From positions 186,001 to 250,000 of the forward strand of contig NZ_JBIWDK010000005.1 of the NCBI RefSeq assembly GCF_044761985.1: a stretch of DNA of 64,000 nucleotides, given 5' to 3'. Under the pieces are notes generated by a model. It was not told where the DNA came from, made no database searches, and saw only the letters and a list, made by a program, of their open reading frames with translations. This document shows positions 34,237 through 43,551 of this stretch, piece by piece. The DNA comes from Peribacillus sp044761985 (GTDB lineage Bacteria > Bacillota > Bacilli > Bacillales > DSM-1321). The translations under genes and the position numbers were made by a program. Position 1 is the first letter of the stretch. The number at the start of each line of letters is the position of its first letter.

Positions 34237-34689
34237 ATTACCCTTCCTAACTTTTCTCATATACTGACTATTTTAACACATTTTCTTTTTTCACTACCTT
34301 GCTTTTTCCATATCAAGGGGGACCAACAAAATGCTACAAACAAATCGTTATCACCATTTCCGTCTTTCAACAGCTAATTGCACAAAAACACAAAAACATA
34401 GAGAAGTATAAATACGCCAGCCATGGGTATAACTCCTTCTTCACGAGCTAAATTAATGGTATATTATATATGAAAAGTTGTGGATTCCTTAAAGTTTTTA
34501 AACACAAACGAATGATACCCTATCTTTATTCTTTGATGATCGATATAAAGAAAAGGAAAGGGATAATGATCAAACGGCTTGTTAGACTCGATTTAGTGAG
34601 GAAAGGTTTTAATGGTGACTGTAGTTAGGGTTACTTGTTGATTTAAAAGCATGACGGGAGTAGTTTATCAGAATGAGGGGGAGTTTTAT
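34237..34689. other. Divergent intergenic region ylbQ-ylbP
   Basis: About 450 bp between divergent genes. It is AT-rich and has no open frame of coding character. I could not find a convincing sigma-A promoter for either gene; GTGTTAAAATAG at 34269-34280 on the minus strand is a weak -10-like site. The only clear signal is GGGGGAG just before ylbP. Confidence 0.4.
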
Positions 34690-35175
34690 ATGGAATACAA
34701 GGTGGAACGGTTACTTGTGAATTTTAAGACGCTTGAGGAGTTCAAGAAGTTCAAGGAATATGGGATGCAAGAATTATCCATGCTCGATGATTTAGAGGGG
34801 AATATCATTGAGAACGACAGTCAATCGCCTTTCTACGGCATCTTTTATGGTGACATGTTGGTTGCTAGAATGAGCCTATACAAAAAAGATGCTAAATTCG
34901 ACCGATATTTTGATAAAACAAAAGACTTTCTTGTCCTCTGGAAGCTCGAAGTTCTTCCCAACTACCAAAACAAAGGGTACGGCAAAGCTTTAGTCGACTT
35001 CGCCAAAAGCTTTAATATGCCAATCAAAACGAATTCCAGGGTACACTCCCAAGCTTTCTGGGAAAAGATGGGCTTCTCTCCCGCATCCTATGAAATGGAT
35101 CGTGACTACGGAGAAAATCCTTTGATTTGGACCCCCATTGAAAAACAAGATGAAATCATAGATACACAAGAATAA
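34690..35175 (+). CDS. ylbP: GNAT-family N-acetyltransferase YlbP
   Basis: Small acetyl-CoA-dependent transferase of the GNAT fold; substrate unknown. The start ATG at 34690 has GGGGGAG six bases upstream and gives 161 residues (B. subtilis YlbP 160). The acetyl-CoA-binding motif A is VLPNYQNKGYGKALVDFA, preceded by LWKLEV. The sequence DNIIENDSQSPFYGIFYGD-like core is typical of YlbP and not of other GNATs. It is convergent with ylbO and they share a two-way terminator. Confidence 0.9.
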   Translation: MEYKVERLLVNFKTLEEFKKFKEYGMQELSMLDDLEGNIIENDSQSPFYGIFYGDMLVARMSLYKKDAKFDRYFDKTKDFLVLWKLEVLPNYQNKGYGKALVDFAKSFNMPIKTNSRVHSQAFWEKMGFSPASYEMDRDYGENPLIWTPIEKQDEIIDTQE

Positions 35176-35178
35176 ATG

Positions 35179-35214
35179 AAAAATGCGGGCGGATTTTTTC
35201 CACCCGCATTTTTC
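35179..35214 (+). terminator. Two-way terminator between ylbP and ylbO
   Basis: Stem ATGCGGGCGGA / TCCACCCGCAT with A and T runs on both sides (35183-35210). It serves ylbP on plus and overlaps the last codon of ylbO on minus. Confidence 0.8.
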
Positions 35215-35845
35215 ATTTATTTACCCTTTCCAAGTTACCGTTCTTATCCATTTGAAAACTCACCTTTGGATTTAACTTTTCATCTTCTAGGACACTGAGT
35301 TTTCTAGCCCGCTCCATAATTTGCATGAGAGCCCGATAATCTTCTTCCACTACTCTTAAATTATCCCGTAATAACTCATTCTCTTCCCGCAGCCTTTCAT
35401 TTTCCTGTTCAAGATTATAAGAATGCCGGGCATTCCTTTCCATTTCTTCCCTATCAATTTTAAAGGTTTCATCCACCTTCGTTAAATATGAAATAACGTC
35501 TTGGAGAGGAGTAGATGGCGATGATGGCAATTCCCTTTTCCACTCAGCTGCTACCTCTTGTTCGTTCGGGACTTCTTCATTCTCAACAGCTTCCCCTTCG
35601 AAACCATTATCCCGCATGGCCTGTTCTTTTCTCTGCTTTTTAGCCAACTCAATTCCTGACTTATATTGCTTTCTGACAAAAGAATTCCAACGAAAACCGC
35701 AGGCTGCAGACGTTCTTGTTAACTGTTTCCCCACCTCTTCAAATGCCTTCAGTTGCGTACTGCCTTCCCTAATATGCCTTAGCACCACTTCAGCCAACAA
35801 TAAATCCTCGTCCTGTGTCCATGCATCTTGTCTCGCAATCGTCAT
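35213..35845 (-). CDS. ylbO: RsfA-family transcription factor YlbO
   Basis: Myb/SANT-like DNA-binding regulator; in B. subtilis YlbO is a sigma-E-dependent mother-cell protein related to the prespore regulator RsfA. The start ATG (35843-35845, MTIARQDAWTQDEDLLLAEV) follows GGAGGTAGAG. Residues 5-65 form the SANT-like domain (AFEEVGKQLTRTSAACGFRW). The rest is a Lys-rich stretch, an acidic linker and a leucine-heptad coiled coil at about 140-190 (EQENERLREENELLRDNL), suggesting dimerisation. Confidence 0.88.
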   Translation of the reverse strand: MTIARQDAWTQDEDLLLAEVVLRHIREGSTQLKAFEEVGKQLTRTSAACGFRWNSFVRKQYKSGIELAKKQRKEQAMRDNGFEGEAVENEEVPNEQEVAAEWKRELPSSPSTPLQDVISYLTKVDETFKIDREEMERNARHSYNLEQENERLREENELLRDNLRVVEEDYRALMQIMERARKLSVLEDEKLNPKVSFQMDKNGNLERVNK

Positions 35846-35924
35846 CTCTCTACCTCCAAGCAAGTTTTACTTCATGATATGCACTTGATAGGAAAGATAG
35901 ACGGAATATAGAAGCGATAAAGAT

Positions 35925-36683
35925 TTATTTTTTTTTATTTAAAAAACGGCTGACTGCGTCATGATGGGCTTCCGTTGCCCATAGTTTGGAACATTCACGG
36001 ATTTCCGCATCCATTCTTTCTTTCAGGCCTCCATCTTCCCATTTCTTAACCAGTATTTTTTTATAAGCCATTAAAACCCCGGGTTCATGGCGTAGGAAAT
36101 GTTGGGGAAATCCTTCCCAGTCTTCCATATCAATTATCTCGTCTATGAAACCAAATTCCTTTGCATCCTCGGAGCTATGTACTTTAGCATCAAGCAGTAA
36201 CTTCATCGCTTTTTGTTCCGGAATTTTTTCAAACAAGAGTGACGCTGCCCCCCAGCCTGTTGTTATCCCTAGCGTTCCCTGAACAAACCCTAACTTTATC
36301 CCCTTTTTCGCCAATCTGAAATCACAAGCCGTGGCAATTTCACACCCGCCTCCGACAGCGCTTCCGTTGAGTAGGGCAATTGTAGGTTTCGGAAAGATCG
36401 CCAGTTCATACAGGATTTTCCCCATCCTCGATAGCATGGCAAAAGCCTCTTCCTCTGTATAAAGATTTTGAAATTCACTTAAATCGCCCCCCGAGCAGAA
36501 AGCCTGGGAGCCCTCTCCCGTCAAGAGTAATACTTTGACATCCTTATCACTAGCCGCTTGTGATAAAGCTATTCCTAGTTCATCCATCAACTGAAAATTA
36601 ACCGCATTTCTTTTCTCAGGTCTATTAAATGAAATCTTCAAGTATCCTTTTGCATTCTTTTCAACGATTAATGTGTTATACAC
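35925..36683 (-). CDS. Enoyl-CoA hydratase/isomerase family protein
   Basis: Crotonase-fold protein of 252 residues; members hydrate, isomerise or hydrolyse acyl-CoA thioesters. The GTG start (36681-36683) has GGAGAAGG seven bases upstream. Oxyanion-hole segments AFCSGGDLSEF (near residue 62) and NGSAVGGGCEIATACDFRLA (near residue 105) are present. One of the two glutamates typical of true hydratases is not obvious, so the substrate and reaction are uncertain. B. subtilis has no such gene between ylbO and rpmF. Confidence 0.83.
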   Translation of the reverse strand: MYNTLIVEKNAKGYLKISFNRPEKRNAVNFQLMDELGIALSQAASDKDVKVLLLTGEGSQAFCSGGDLSEFQNLYTEEEAFAMLSRMGKILYELAIFPKPTIALLNGSAVGGGCEIATACDFRLAKKGIKLGFVQGTLGITTGWGAASLLFEKIPEQKAMKLLLDAKVHSSEDAKEFGFIDEIIDMEDWEGFPQHFLRHEPGVLMAYKKILVKKWEDGGLKERMDAEIRECSKLWATEAHHDAVSRFLNKKK

Positions 36684-36738
36684 GTGAACACCTTCTCCAT
36701 GTCTCTATTTATTCTAAATATTCAATTAAATTAATTTG

Positions 36739-36772
36739 TAAAAAAAGCGCAGAGATTTATCTCTGCGCTTTG
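36739..36772 (-). terminator. rpmF terminator
   Basis: Minus strand stem AAGCGCAGAGA / TCTCTGCGCTT (36745-36770), loop TAAA, then TTTTTTAC. Confidence 0.85.
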
Positions 36773-36823
36773 ATTAGCGTGTTGCATAATCAAGAAAGCA
36801 ATGCTTTCGAGTAGGTCAAGAAA

Positions 36824-36997
36824 TTATTTTGCGACAACTTCTTTTCCTTTATATGTTCCACATTCTTTACACACGTGATGTGAAAGAGTCATTCCACCAC
36901 AGCTCGGGCATTCTACCATACCAGGTACTTGAAGCTTGAAGTGCGTACGACGTTTTCTTTTTGCAGTTTTCGACGTTCTTCTAAAAGGTACAGCCAT
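36824..36997 (-). CDS. rpmF: 50S ribosomal protein L32
   Basis: Component of the large ribosomal subunit. The ATG at 36995-36997 has an AAGGAGGTGGG site and gives 57 residues beginning MAVPFRRTSKTAKRKRRTHF. It has a complete zinc ribbon (CPSCG and CKECG), the zinc-binding form of L32 as opposed to cysteine-free paralogues. It forms an operon with the upstream yceD-type gene, the standard bacterial pair. Confidence 0.97.
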   Translation of the reverse strand: MAVPFRRTSKTAKRKRRTHFKLQVPGMVECPSCGGMTLSHHVCKECGTYKGKEVVAK

Positions 36998-37062
36998 TAT
37001 TCCCACCTCCTTAAAAAATATAAAAAAGCTGGAAAAATCGGATTAGCGATTTTTCGTTCCAA

Positions 37063-37584
37063 TTAAGATTCTTTATTGTTGTCAAAAAAGTCGGCAAGCT
37101 TTGCAAATCTAGGATCAACCTTATGTTTAGTTTCTTCTTCAGAAATAACAGCCCAGTCTTTCCCGGATTGAGGAGCAGCTTCATTAGGATCGACATCCTC
37201 ACAAAAAACCTGCATCGGAATTTCTAGCAATAAATTTTCTTTAATTACCGGTATAAGATCTACAACATCGCCTTCCACCACAGTAACGTCTTCTCCGTAG
37301 AAATGATCGCCATCTGCTTTTAAAAGAAAGGTTTCCTTTGTATCAATATCAATCGGATATTTCACGTCTACCAGTGTACGGGAACAAGGTAATGTTAATT
37401 CACCTGTAAGATGTAAGTGAAAAGTAATCTCGGTCGAGTTGATATCAGCTCTTCCTGTTACTCTAATTGGAGAAACGTCGCGTATTTGCTTGTCTCTTTC
37501 CTTAATGTCTAAGACATCCACCAATTCATCTAACTGCAAATTTTTGTCCCGAATTTTTTGAAGTTGACTAATTGTCCATTTCAT
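37063..37584 (-). CDS. ylbN: YceD/DUF177 family protein
   Basis: A 173-residue protein of the DUF177 family, linked to 23S rRNA accumulation or 50S assembly because it is almost always next to rpmF. It starts MKWTISQLQKIRDKNLQLDE. The conserved middle segment GELTLPCSRTLVDVKYPIDI and the acidic C-terminal DPRFAKLADFF are visible. A textbook sigma-A promoter lies directly upstream. Confidence 0.9.
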   Translation of the reverse strand: MKWTISQLQKIRDKNLQLDELVDVLDIKERDKQIRDVSPIRVTGRADINSTEITFHLHLTGELTLPCSRTLVDVKYPIDIDTKETFLLKADGDHFYGEDVTVVEGDVVDLIPVIKENLLLEIPMQVFCEDVDPNEAAPQSGKDWAVISEEETKHKVDPRFAKLADFFDNNKES

Positions 37585-37612
37585 ATGAAATCACCTCAAG
37601 GCAACAAAAATA

Positions 37613-37641
37613 ATTATAGCTTTCAATTATAAGTTTGTCAA
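37613..37641 (-). promoter_or_regulatory. Sigma-A promoter of ylbN-rpmF
   Basis: Minus strand TTGACA (37636-37641), 17-bp spacer, TATAAT (37613-37618): both hexamers match the consensus exactly, as expected for a ribosomal protein operon. Confidence 0.88.
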
Positions 37642-37801
37642 TATTTTTTCTTTACACTATAATGTAGTCATCCTAACTGATTTGCCAAGTTTAAAATCAT
37701 TTCAAACAAAAAATCAGGACGAAACATTCTAGTTCTCTTACTTGAAATACTATTTTAGCACTAAGTTGGAAAAATACAAAGTTTTTCTCTGAGGTGATTG
37801 A

Positions 37802-39025
37802 ATGAAATCTTGCGGTTTAGTAGTCGAATATAATCCATTTCATAATGGCCATGCACTCCATGCCAGAGAAAGCAGACAAAAGACAGAGTCGGATATAGTG
37901 GTTGCTGTGATGAGCGGACCGTTTTTACAGCGAGGTGAACCGGCGCTTGTCAGTAAGTGGTCACGAACGGAAATGGCCCTACTGGGTGGCATTGACCTTG
38001 TCATTGAACTTCCCTATCCCTTTGCTGTCCAAAAAGCGGAACTATTCGCGAAAGGTTCCATATCCCTTCTCGAATATTTGGGCTGTGACTCCTTCTGTTT
38101 CGGCAGTGAAGATGGCCGAATCGAACCCTTCATCGAGGCCCATGGCATTCTATCTGAAAATGCCGAAACATATAACGAAACTCTTAAATCTTTGATGGAA
38201 AAGGGAAACAGTTACCCTGCAAGTGCATCAAAGGCATTCCAAGCGATAAGCAAGAACACGGAGATGTTGGATTTAACAAAGCCAAATAATATCCTTGGTA
38301 AAGAGTATGTTAGTACGGCCCTATCCAATGGATTCTCGATTGAACCCTATACGATACAACGGGTGGCCGCTGGCTACCATGATGTCCAGCTATCTTCAAG
38401 CCCCATCGCGAGCGCAACAGGGATCCGCAAGGCGCTACTAGAACAAAAACAGGAATTAGAGGCAGTGGGGACTTATATCCCCCCTTCAACCTTGCATGGG
38501 CTTCAACATTACCTAGCCACCTATCATGCTTTACATGAATGGAATATGTATTGGCCTTTATTGAAGTATCGGATTCTCGCATCCTCCCTGACAGAGTTGG
38601 CCGACATCTATGAAATAGAGGAAGGAATCGAGTATCGGATGAAGGAAATGGCAAAGGAAGCTATGAACTTTCATGACTTCATGACCGCCATGAAAACAAA
38701 ACGCTATACCTGGACCCGAATTCAACGGATGTGTGTCCATATTTTGACCAATACGTTAAAAGAAGATATGATTCATGCCGAGGAACCTTCTTATATCAGG
38801 TTGCTTGGCATGAATCATAGGGGGCAAGCTTACCTTCGGAAAGTAAAAAAAGAGTTGCCGGTCCCGCTCATATCCAGGCTTTCAGCCTATCAAGATCGTC
38901 ATATCGATACGGACATGCGAGCTGCACAGGTATATGCAATGGGGCTACGCGAACCTTATCAAACGGCGTTAATGAAGAGGGAGTTTGAAGCTCCAATCAT
39001 AAAAACCAATTCGTTGGACACATGA
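37802..39025 (+). CDS. tmcAL: tRNA(Met) cytidine acetate ligase TmcAL
   Basis: Known in B. subtilis as YlbM; it activates acetate with ATP and forms N4-acetylcytidine at the wobble position of elongator tRNA-Met. The 407-residue protein begins SCGLVVEYNPFHNGHALHAR, which holds the nucleotidyltransferase HXGH-type motif (HNGH) at residues 14-17. Other conserved stretches are VAVMSGPFLQRGEPALVSKW, FCFGSEDG and SATGIRKAL. The start follows TGAGGTG. It is divergent from ylbN-rpmF and convergent with ylbL. Confidence 0.94.
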   Translation: MKSCGLVVEYNPFHNGHALHARESRQKTESDIVVAVMSGPFLQRGEPALVSKWSRTEMALLGGIDLVIELPYPFAVQKAELFAKGSISLLEYLGCDSFCFGSEDGRIEPFIEAHGILSENAETYNETLKSLMEKGNSYPASASKAFQAISKNTEMLDLTKPNNILGKEYVSTALSNGFSIEPYTIQRVAAGYHDVQLSSSPIASATGIRKALLEQKQELEAVGTYIPPSTLHGLQHYLATYHALHEWNMYWPLLKYRILASSLTELADIYEIEEGIEYRMKEMAKEAMNFHDFMTAMKTKRYTWTRIQRMCVHILTNTLKEDMIHAEEPSYIRLLGMNHRGQAYLRKVKKELPVPLISRLSAYQDRHIDTDMRAAQVYAMGLREPYQTALMKREFEAPIIKTNSLDT

Positions 39026-39050
39026 AAGGCAGATCCTCTCCCTATCACAC

Positions 39051-39089
39051 AAAAAAGCGCAAAACAGTTAGACTGCTTGCGCTTTTTTT
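39051..39089 (+). terminator. Two-way terminator between tmcAL and ylbL
   Basis: Stem AAAAGCGCAA / TTGCGCTTTT (39053-39086) with a 12-nt loop, A run before and T run after; usable from both sides. Confidence 0.85.
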
Positions 39090-40114
39090 CATTTTTTCGT
39101 TTCCTTGATCTTGGATAAATACTCTAATGCGTCATCAAAACTATCCACGGGGATGATTTTCATTTTCGTTTTAATGTCCTTCGCTGCTATCATCGCCTCT
39201 TCATAGTTCGACCCTGACGCGCCATTTTCATTAGGGGCAAAAAAGATTTCGGCTCCGGAATTATCAGCTGCGACAATCTTCTGCTGGATTCCGCCGATTG
39301 GACCAACCGTCCCATCATCCGTTATGGTTCCTGTCCCCGCTATATCGTAGCCTTTTGTAATATCCCCCTCTGTTAATTGGTTGTAAATTTCAAGGGAGAA
39401 CATCAATCCAGCTGAGGGCCCACCAATTTGATCCGTATCGATCGTAACGGTCGGCTTCGTGATAACCTTACGATAATCATCAAGGGAGATGCCTATTCCT
39501 ACCCTACTGGAATCATCCTTGAATGTTTTTAAAGGAATCGTGACCTTTTTCTCTTCACCTTCCCTTTTAAACACCAAATCAATCTCGTCTCCAGCTTTCT
39601 TACCATTGATATAGTCCATGAACTCTTGGGCTGACTTGAATCTCACACGATCGACTTGTATAATCTGATCTCCCGCCTTCAATTCCTTCGCTGCCGGCAT
39701 TTCTTCGAGTACATCCAGAACATATACACCTAAGTATTGATAATCTACCTCTTTGCCCGCTTTATCATAAGCAATCTTAATTGCGTTATTTTTAGACCCG
39801 TCCATTAAATGCAACTGCCTGACATTATATTCTTCGTCTGTTTCATCTTGACTACGAATCGAGGTCTCCGGATAAATTTCCTGGTACTTACTCCACTTAG
39901 CTAATAAATAGGAGTAAATATTCGCCTTCCCCATCCTTACGGTAGTCAACATGAAGCTCCCTTGCTCTTCGTCCGCACCCGATACTTGAATAATCGGCTC
40001 CAATTCTTTAGCCATTCCTGGTTTCGTCACATAATATGGGAGAGAATATAACGCCGAGGCTATAAGGAGTATAGCGGCCACCAGGATAGTGCGTACAAAC
40101 ATTTTACGATTCAT
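39089..40114 (-). CDS. ylbL: Membrane-anchored PDZ/Lon-type protease YlbL
   Basis: Serine protease outside the membrane; with CtpA it degrades the division inhibitor YneA during recovery from DNA damage in B. subtilis. The 341-residue protein has an N-terminal anchor (about 8-28), a PDZ domain (about 125-195) and a Lon-like S16 domain with the Ser-Lys dyad at S234 (DQIGGPSAGLMFS) and K279 (GPIGGIQQKIVA). Length matches B. subtilis. It overlaps ylbK by 11 bases. Confidence 0.95.
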   Translation of the reverse strand: MNRKMFVRTILVAAILLIASALYSLPYYVTKPGMAKELEPIIQVSGADEEQGSFMLTTVRMGKANIYSYLLAKWSKYQEIYPETSIRSQDETDEEYNVRQLHLMDGSKNNAIKIAYDKAGKEVDYQYLGVYVLDVLEEMPAAKELKAGDQIIQVDRVRFKSAQEFMDYINGKKAGDEIDLVFKREGEEKKVTIPLKTFKDDSSRVGIGISLDDYRKVITKPTVTIDTDQIGGPSAGLMFSLEIYNQLTEGDITKGYDIAGTGTITDDGTVGPIGGIQQKIVAADNSGAEIFFAPNENGASGSNYEEAMIAAKDIKTKMKIIPVDSFDDALEYLSKIKETKK

Positions 40115-40901
40115 CTACATAAGACTCCTTCCAAGCACTGATACTTTGCTTAATCTGATCTACCTTATCCCTAGCAGCATCTTCTCCAATACTAATTATT
40201 TCCTGTATATTTGTAAATGCCTTTGAACTGTATTTTTCCACTCTTGGTCGGATGATGACATCCGAGGCAACTACTCTACTTTCCACCAATTCCATTTGCA
40301 AGATGTCGAGACTTTGCATGATAACGTCATATATCGAATTTATTTCTACGTCCTGTTTCACATGTGCAACATCCACAGCAATGATAATATCCGCTCCCAT
40401 TTCCTTTACGACCGAAACCGGGACCCTATCTATTACCCCTCCATCGACAAGGAGTCGATCTCCAATTTTCTCAGGAACGAAAATTCCCGGGACCGAGATA
40501 CTGGCTCTTACCGCAGGGGCTAGCGGTCCTTCACGAAATACGACCTTTTCCCCCGTCCTGATATCCGTGGCAACAACAGCCACCGGTATATCCAAATCTT
40601 CAAGATTCTTGCCGTATGTGAAAACCCGGATTAAATCCTTCGTTCGTTTACCTGAAATAAAGCCCATTTTTGGTATCGTAAAATCCAAGTAATATTTACG
40701 TTTAAATGCTCGCGAAAGTGTATAAAGCCTCTCAATATCTGAACCCGCGCCATAAAAGGTAGCCACCATCGCTCCCATACTGCTTCCGGCGATCATATCT
40801 ATTGGAATGCCTTCTTTTTGCAACACCTTAATTACTCCAATATGTGCAAAACCTCTCGCTCCCCCCGACCCGAGTGCTAACCCGATCTTTGGATGCGGCA
40901 T
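40104..40901 (-). CDS. ylbK: Patatin-like phospholipase family protein YlbK
   Basis: Predicted serine lipid hydrolase of the RssA/NTE patatin type; substrate unknown. The 265-residue protein has the anion loop GSGGARGFAHIG (residues 11-22), the nucleophile elbow GSSMG with S41, and the aspartate of the dyad in LLVDGGVIDRVP. No signal peptide, so it is cytoplasmic. It is coupled to the protease gene ylbL by an 11-base overlap, suggesting linked envelope roles. Confidence 0.92.
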   Translation of the reverse strand: MPHPKIGLALGSGGARGFAHIGVIKVLQKEGIPIDMIAGSSMGAMVATFYGAGSDIERLYTLSRAFKRKYYLDFTIPKMGFISGKRTKDLIRVFTYGKNLEDLDIPVAVVATDIRTGEKVVFREGPLAPAVRASISVPGIFVPEKIGDRLLVDGGVIDRVPVSVVKEMGADIIIAVDVAHVKQDVEINSIYDVIMQSLDILQMELVESRVVASDVIIRPRVEKYSSKAFTNIQEIISIGEDAARDKVDQIKQSISAWKESYVDES

Positions 40902-41144
40902 AAAAATCTCCCCTCACTATAAAAGTTCAATTCTTTTCAAAATCGTACTCATACAAAGTTATGGTCTTAAACAGTTTTATAGAAGCATATTGTTTATATT
41001 GACAGTAAAACAAGCCAAACAACAGAAGATTCAGATAACTTTCCGAAGCATATAGCCTTTCACTGTATCTATTATCTACATTTTATCATGTTTTACCAGT
41101 AGACCCTACGCTATTCGTAACCCTTTTAGGAGGAGGCTCAGAAC

Positions 41145-42374
41145 TTGCTTAAATCAAAATCTAAAACAATAGTATTAGCCATCACGGTTACCATGATGGC
41201 AGTTGGCTTAGTCATCTTCCCCCAGGAATCCTTTGACGCTTCTAAAGGTGGATTAAATATGTGGTGGAAAATTGTTTTTCCCTCCCTCCTTCCTTTCTTG
41301 ATTTTTTCGGAGTTATTAATTAGCTTTGGCGTAGTCAAGTTCATCGGTGTGATACTCGAACCTTTCATGCGACCCTTATTCCGCGTACCCGGTGTTGGAG
41401 GGTTTGTATGGGCTATGGGGCTTGCATCAGGTTTTCCGGCAGGAGCCAAATTCACGGTAAGGCTCCGTCAAGAGAAACAAGTCAGCCAAATTGAAGCGGA
41501 AAGACTCGTTTGCTTCACTAATTCATCCAACCCTCTGTTCCTATTCGTTGCAGTTGCCGTAGGATTTTTCCACAATCCCCACTTGGGCATCATCCTGGCA
41601 CTTGCCCATTATTTAGGCAATCTGTGTGTAGGGATTTTGATGCGCTTTTATCGGAGAAAAGAGGAAAAGGGGAAACTCCAGCCCAAAAGCACAGCTAAAC
41701 TGCCTTCCATCAGACAAGCCTTTAGTCAAATGCACCGCACACGCTTAAAAGAAACCCGGCCGTTTGGAACGTTGCTTGGTGATGCCGTTCTATCCTCCAT
41801 TCAAACGCTCCTTATGATAGGTGGATTCATCATCCTATTTTCTGTTGTCAATCGACTTTTATTTCATATGAATATAACCAGCCTGCTTGCGACAGGAATC
41901 GGAGGGATATTGCATCTCATGAAATTTCCCGATTCTTTAAGCCTTCCATTCATCTCAGGCATGTTTGAAATGACACTTGGATCTAAATTAACCAGCAAGA
42001 TAGAAAATGCGACCCTCCTGCAACAGACAATCATGACTAGTTTCATCCTTGCTTTCAATGGATTTAGTATTCAAGCCCAAGTGGCCAGTATCATCGCAAC
42101 GACCGATATTCGTTTTATGCCATTTTTCCTGGCCAGAATTGCACATGGCTTCTTTGCCGCCATTATTACCGTTATACTCTGGGAACCCTTCTATAGAGGC
42201 ACTGATTACAATGGAAATGTAATTAATGATTTCCCGGTCAATGGATTTACAGGAGAACGTGCACATTCTCTTTACCAATACATGTTGGATTTTGGTCCGC
42301 TTCTCACACTCGCTTTTCTCATGATTTACATCATCTTATTCGCTAAACGTCTCATCAGCGACTTTCATAAATAA
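41145..42374 (+). CDS. ylbJ: Sporulation integral membrane protein YlbJ
   Basis: Polytopic membrane protein needed for spore cortex formation in B. subtilis, where it is under sigma-E. The 409-residue protein has about eight hydrophobic segments and two nucleoside-transporter gate-like repeats, one at FPSLLPFLIFSELLISFGVV and one at GLASGFPAGAKFTVRLRQE. The TTG start (41145-41147) follows AGGAGGAGG by about eight bases. It is divergent from ylbK; I found no clear sigma-E promoter in the 243-bp gap. Confidence 0.93.
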   Translation: MLKSKSKTIVLAITVTMMAVGLVIFPQESFDASKGGLNMWWKIVFPSLLPFLIFSELLISFGVVKFIGVILEPFMRPLFRVPGVGGFVWAMGLASGFPAGAKFTVRLRQEKQVSQIEAERLVCFTNSSNPLFLFVAVAVGFFHNPHLGIILALAHYLGNLCVGILMRFYRRKEEKGKLQPKSTAKLPSIRQAFSQMHRTRLKETRPFGTLLGDAVLSSIQTLLMIGGFIILFSVVNRLLFHMNITSLLATGIGGILHLMKFPDSLSLPFISGMFEMTLGSKLTSKIENATLLQQTIMTSFILAFNGFSIQAQVASIIATTDIRFMPFFLARIAHGFFAAIITVILWEPFYRGTDYNGNVINDFPVNGFTGERAHSLYQYMLDFGPLLTLAFLMIYIILFAKRLISDFHK

Positions 42375-42412
42375 AAAAGAGCACAGTCCACGAAGCGGGC
42401 CATGCTCTCTTT
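42373..42412 (+). terminator. Two-way terminator between ylbJ and coaD
   Basis: Stem AAAGAGCA(C/T)G around GAAGCGG with A and T runs at 42374-42411; serves ylbJ on plus and coaD on minus. Confidence 0.75.
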
Positions 42413-42413
42413 C

Positions 42414-42905
42414 CTATGCTTTTTGTTCTTCGTACTTTTGTGTCAAAGCTTTCTGAACAACAGGCGGTACTAATTCTGTTATATCCCCACCATATTTCGC
42501 TACCTCTTTTACGATACTGGAACTTAAGAATGAATATTGATTTTTCGTCATGATGAAAAATGACTCAATATTGTTGTTCAAAAATCTATTCATCGAGGTT
42601 CCTTGCATCTCATATTCAAAATCTGAAGTCGCCCTCAAGCCCCTGATAATTGCATTGGCGGAAACGCTTTCAGCATAATCGACCGTCAATCCCTGGTAGG
42701 AATCCACCTTAACATTCGGCATATGAGCCGTTGCTTCAGTGATTAACTTCAATCTCTCTTCTACAGTAAACAGTGAATGTTTTGCTGAATTGTTCACAAC
42801 AACTACATAGACCTCATCAAATACGTTAGCTCCCCTTTGAATGATATCAAGATGGCCAAAAGTAATCGGATCAAAACTTCCCGGACAAATCGCTATTTTC
42901 GACAT
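42414..42905 (-). CDS. coaD: Phosphopantetheine adenylyltransferase
   Basis: Penultimate step of coenzyme A synthesis, joining ATP and 4'-phosphopantetheine to give dephospho-CoA. The 163-residue protein has the TxGH motif with H18 (PGSFDPITFGHLDII), RGLRATSDFEYE near residue 88, and the C-terminal SSSIVKEVA, all characteristic. It starts 12 bp after rsmD, the pairing seen in most Firmicutes. Confidence 0.97.
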   Translation of the reverse strand: MSKIAICPGSFDPITFGHLDIIQRGANVFDEVYVVVVNNSAKHSLFTVEERLKLITEATAHMPNVKVDSYQGLTVDYAESVSANAIIRGLRATSDFEYEMQGTSMNRFLNNNIESFFIMTKNQYSFLSSSIVKEVAKYGGDITELVPPVVQKALTQKYEEQKA

Positions 42906-42917
42906 TCATCGTTCCCC

Positions 42918-43481
42918 CTATTCGTGTACGTTCCCCCACTGATAAATCGTTACCGCAATACTCCCATATACTTCTTTTCTCTTGATTGTAAAGTCGCCAA
43001 TTTGTTCTGGCAACGAAACATCATCGCCATGCTCACAAACAATATACCCCATATCGCTGAGCAAGCGGTTTTTATGTATCTCTTCCAATAAATCCACGAG
43101 CTTTTGCTTTTTATAAGGTGGATCAAGAAAAATCAAATCAAAGATCATTTCTCTTTTCACCAACGCCTTTAATGCACGTTCTGAATCATTTTTATAAACC
43201 TCAGCACAGTCCGTGAATTTACATAGTTCCAAGTTCGCCTTGACAGTTTGGTTAGCTTTAAAATCGCGGTCTACAAAGATAGCTCGATCCATCCCCCTGC
43301 TCAAGGACTCGATTCCCAATCCACCACTGCCGGCAAACAAGTCTAAAACAATCCCGCCCTCAAAATAAGGACCAATCATGTTAAAAATGGATTCCTTGAC
43401 TTTATCCGTAGTCGGCCGGGTTCCTGTACCCGGTACAGCCTTAAGTGGTCTTCCTTTGCAACTTCCGGAAACGACCCTCAT
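42918..43481 (-). CDS. rsmD: 16S rRNA m2G966 methyltransferase RsmD
   Basis: Methylates N2 of guanine 966 in 16S rRNA. Starting at the second of two adjacent ATGs (43479-43481, MRVVSGSCKGRPLKAVPGTG) it has 187 residues. The SAM motif DLFAGSGGLGIESLSRG and the catalytic DPPY (IFLDPPYKKQK) are present. B. subtilis calls it ylbH. The ATG three bases upstream is equally possible. Confidence 0.95.
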   Translation of the reverse strand: MRVVSGSCKGRPLKAVPGTGTRPTTDKVKESIFNMIGPYFEGGIVLDLFAGSGGLGIESLSRGMDRAIFVDRDFKANQTVKANLELCKFTDCAEVYKNDSERALKALVKREMIFDLIFLDPPYKKQKLVDLLEEIHKNRLLSDMGYIVCEHGDDVSLPEQIGDFTIKRKEVYGSIAVTIYQWGNVHE

Positions 43482-43522
43482 CATTCTCACCACATTTTAT
43501 GACAAATTTCTGTTACTTTCCT

Positions 43523-43551
43523 ATCCTAACATATTAGAAATTACTAGCCAA
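43523..43551 (-). promoter_or_regulatory. Candidate sigma-A promoter of rsmD-coaD
   Basis: Minus strand TTGGCT (43546-43551), 17-bp spacer, TAGGAT (43523-43528), 40 bp before rsmD. Confidence 0.5.
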
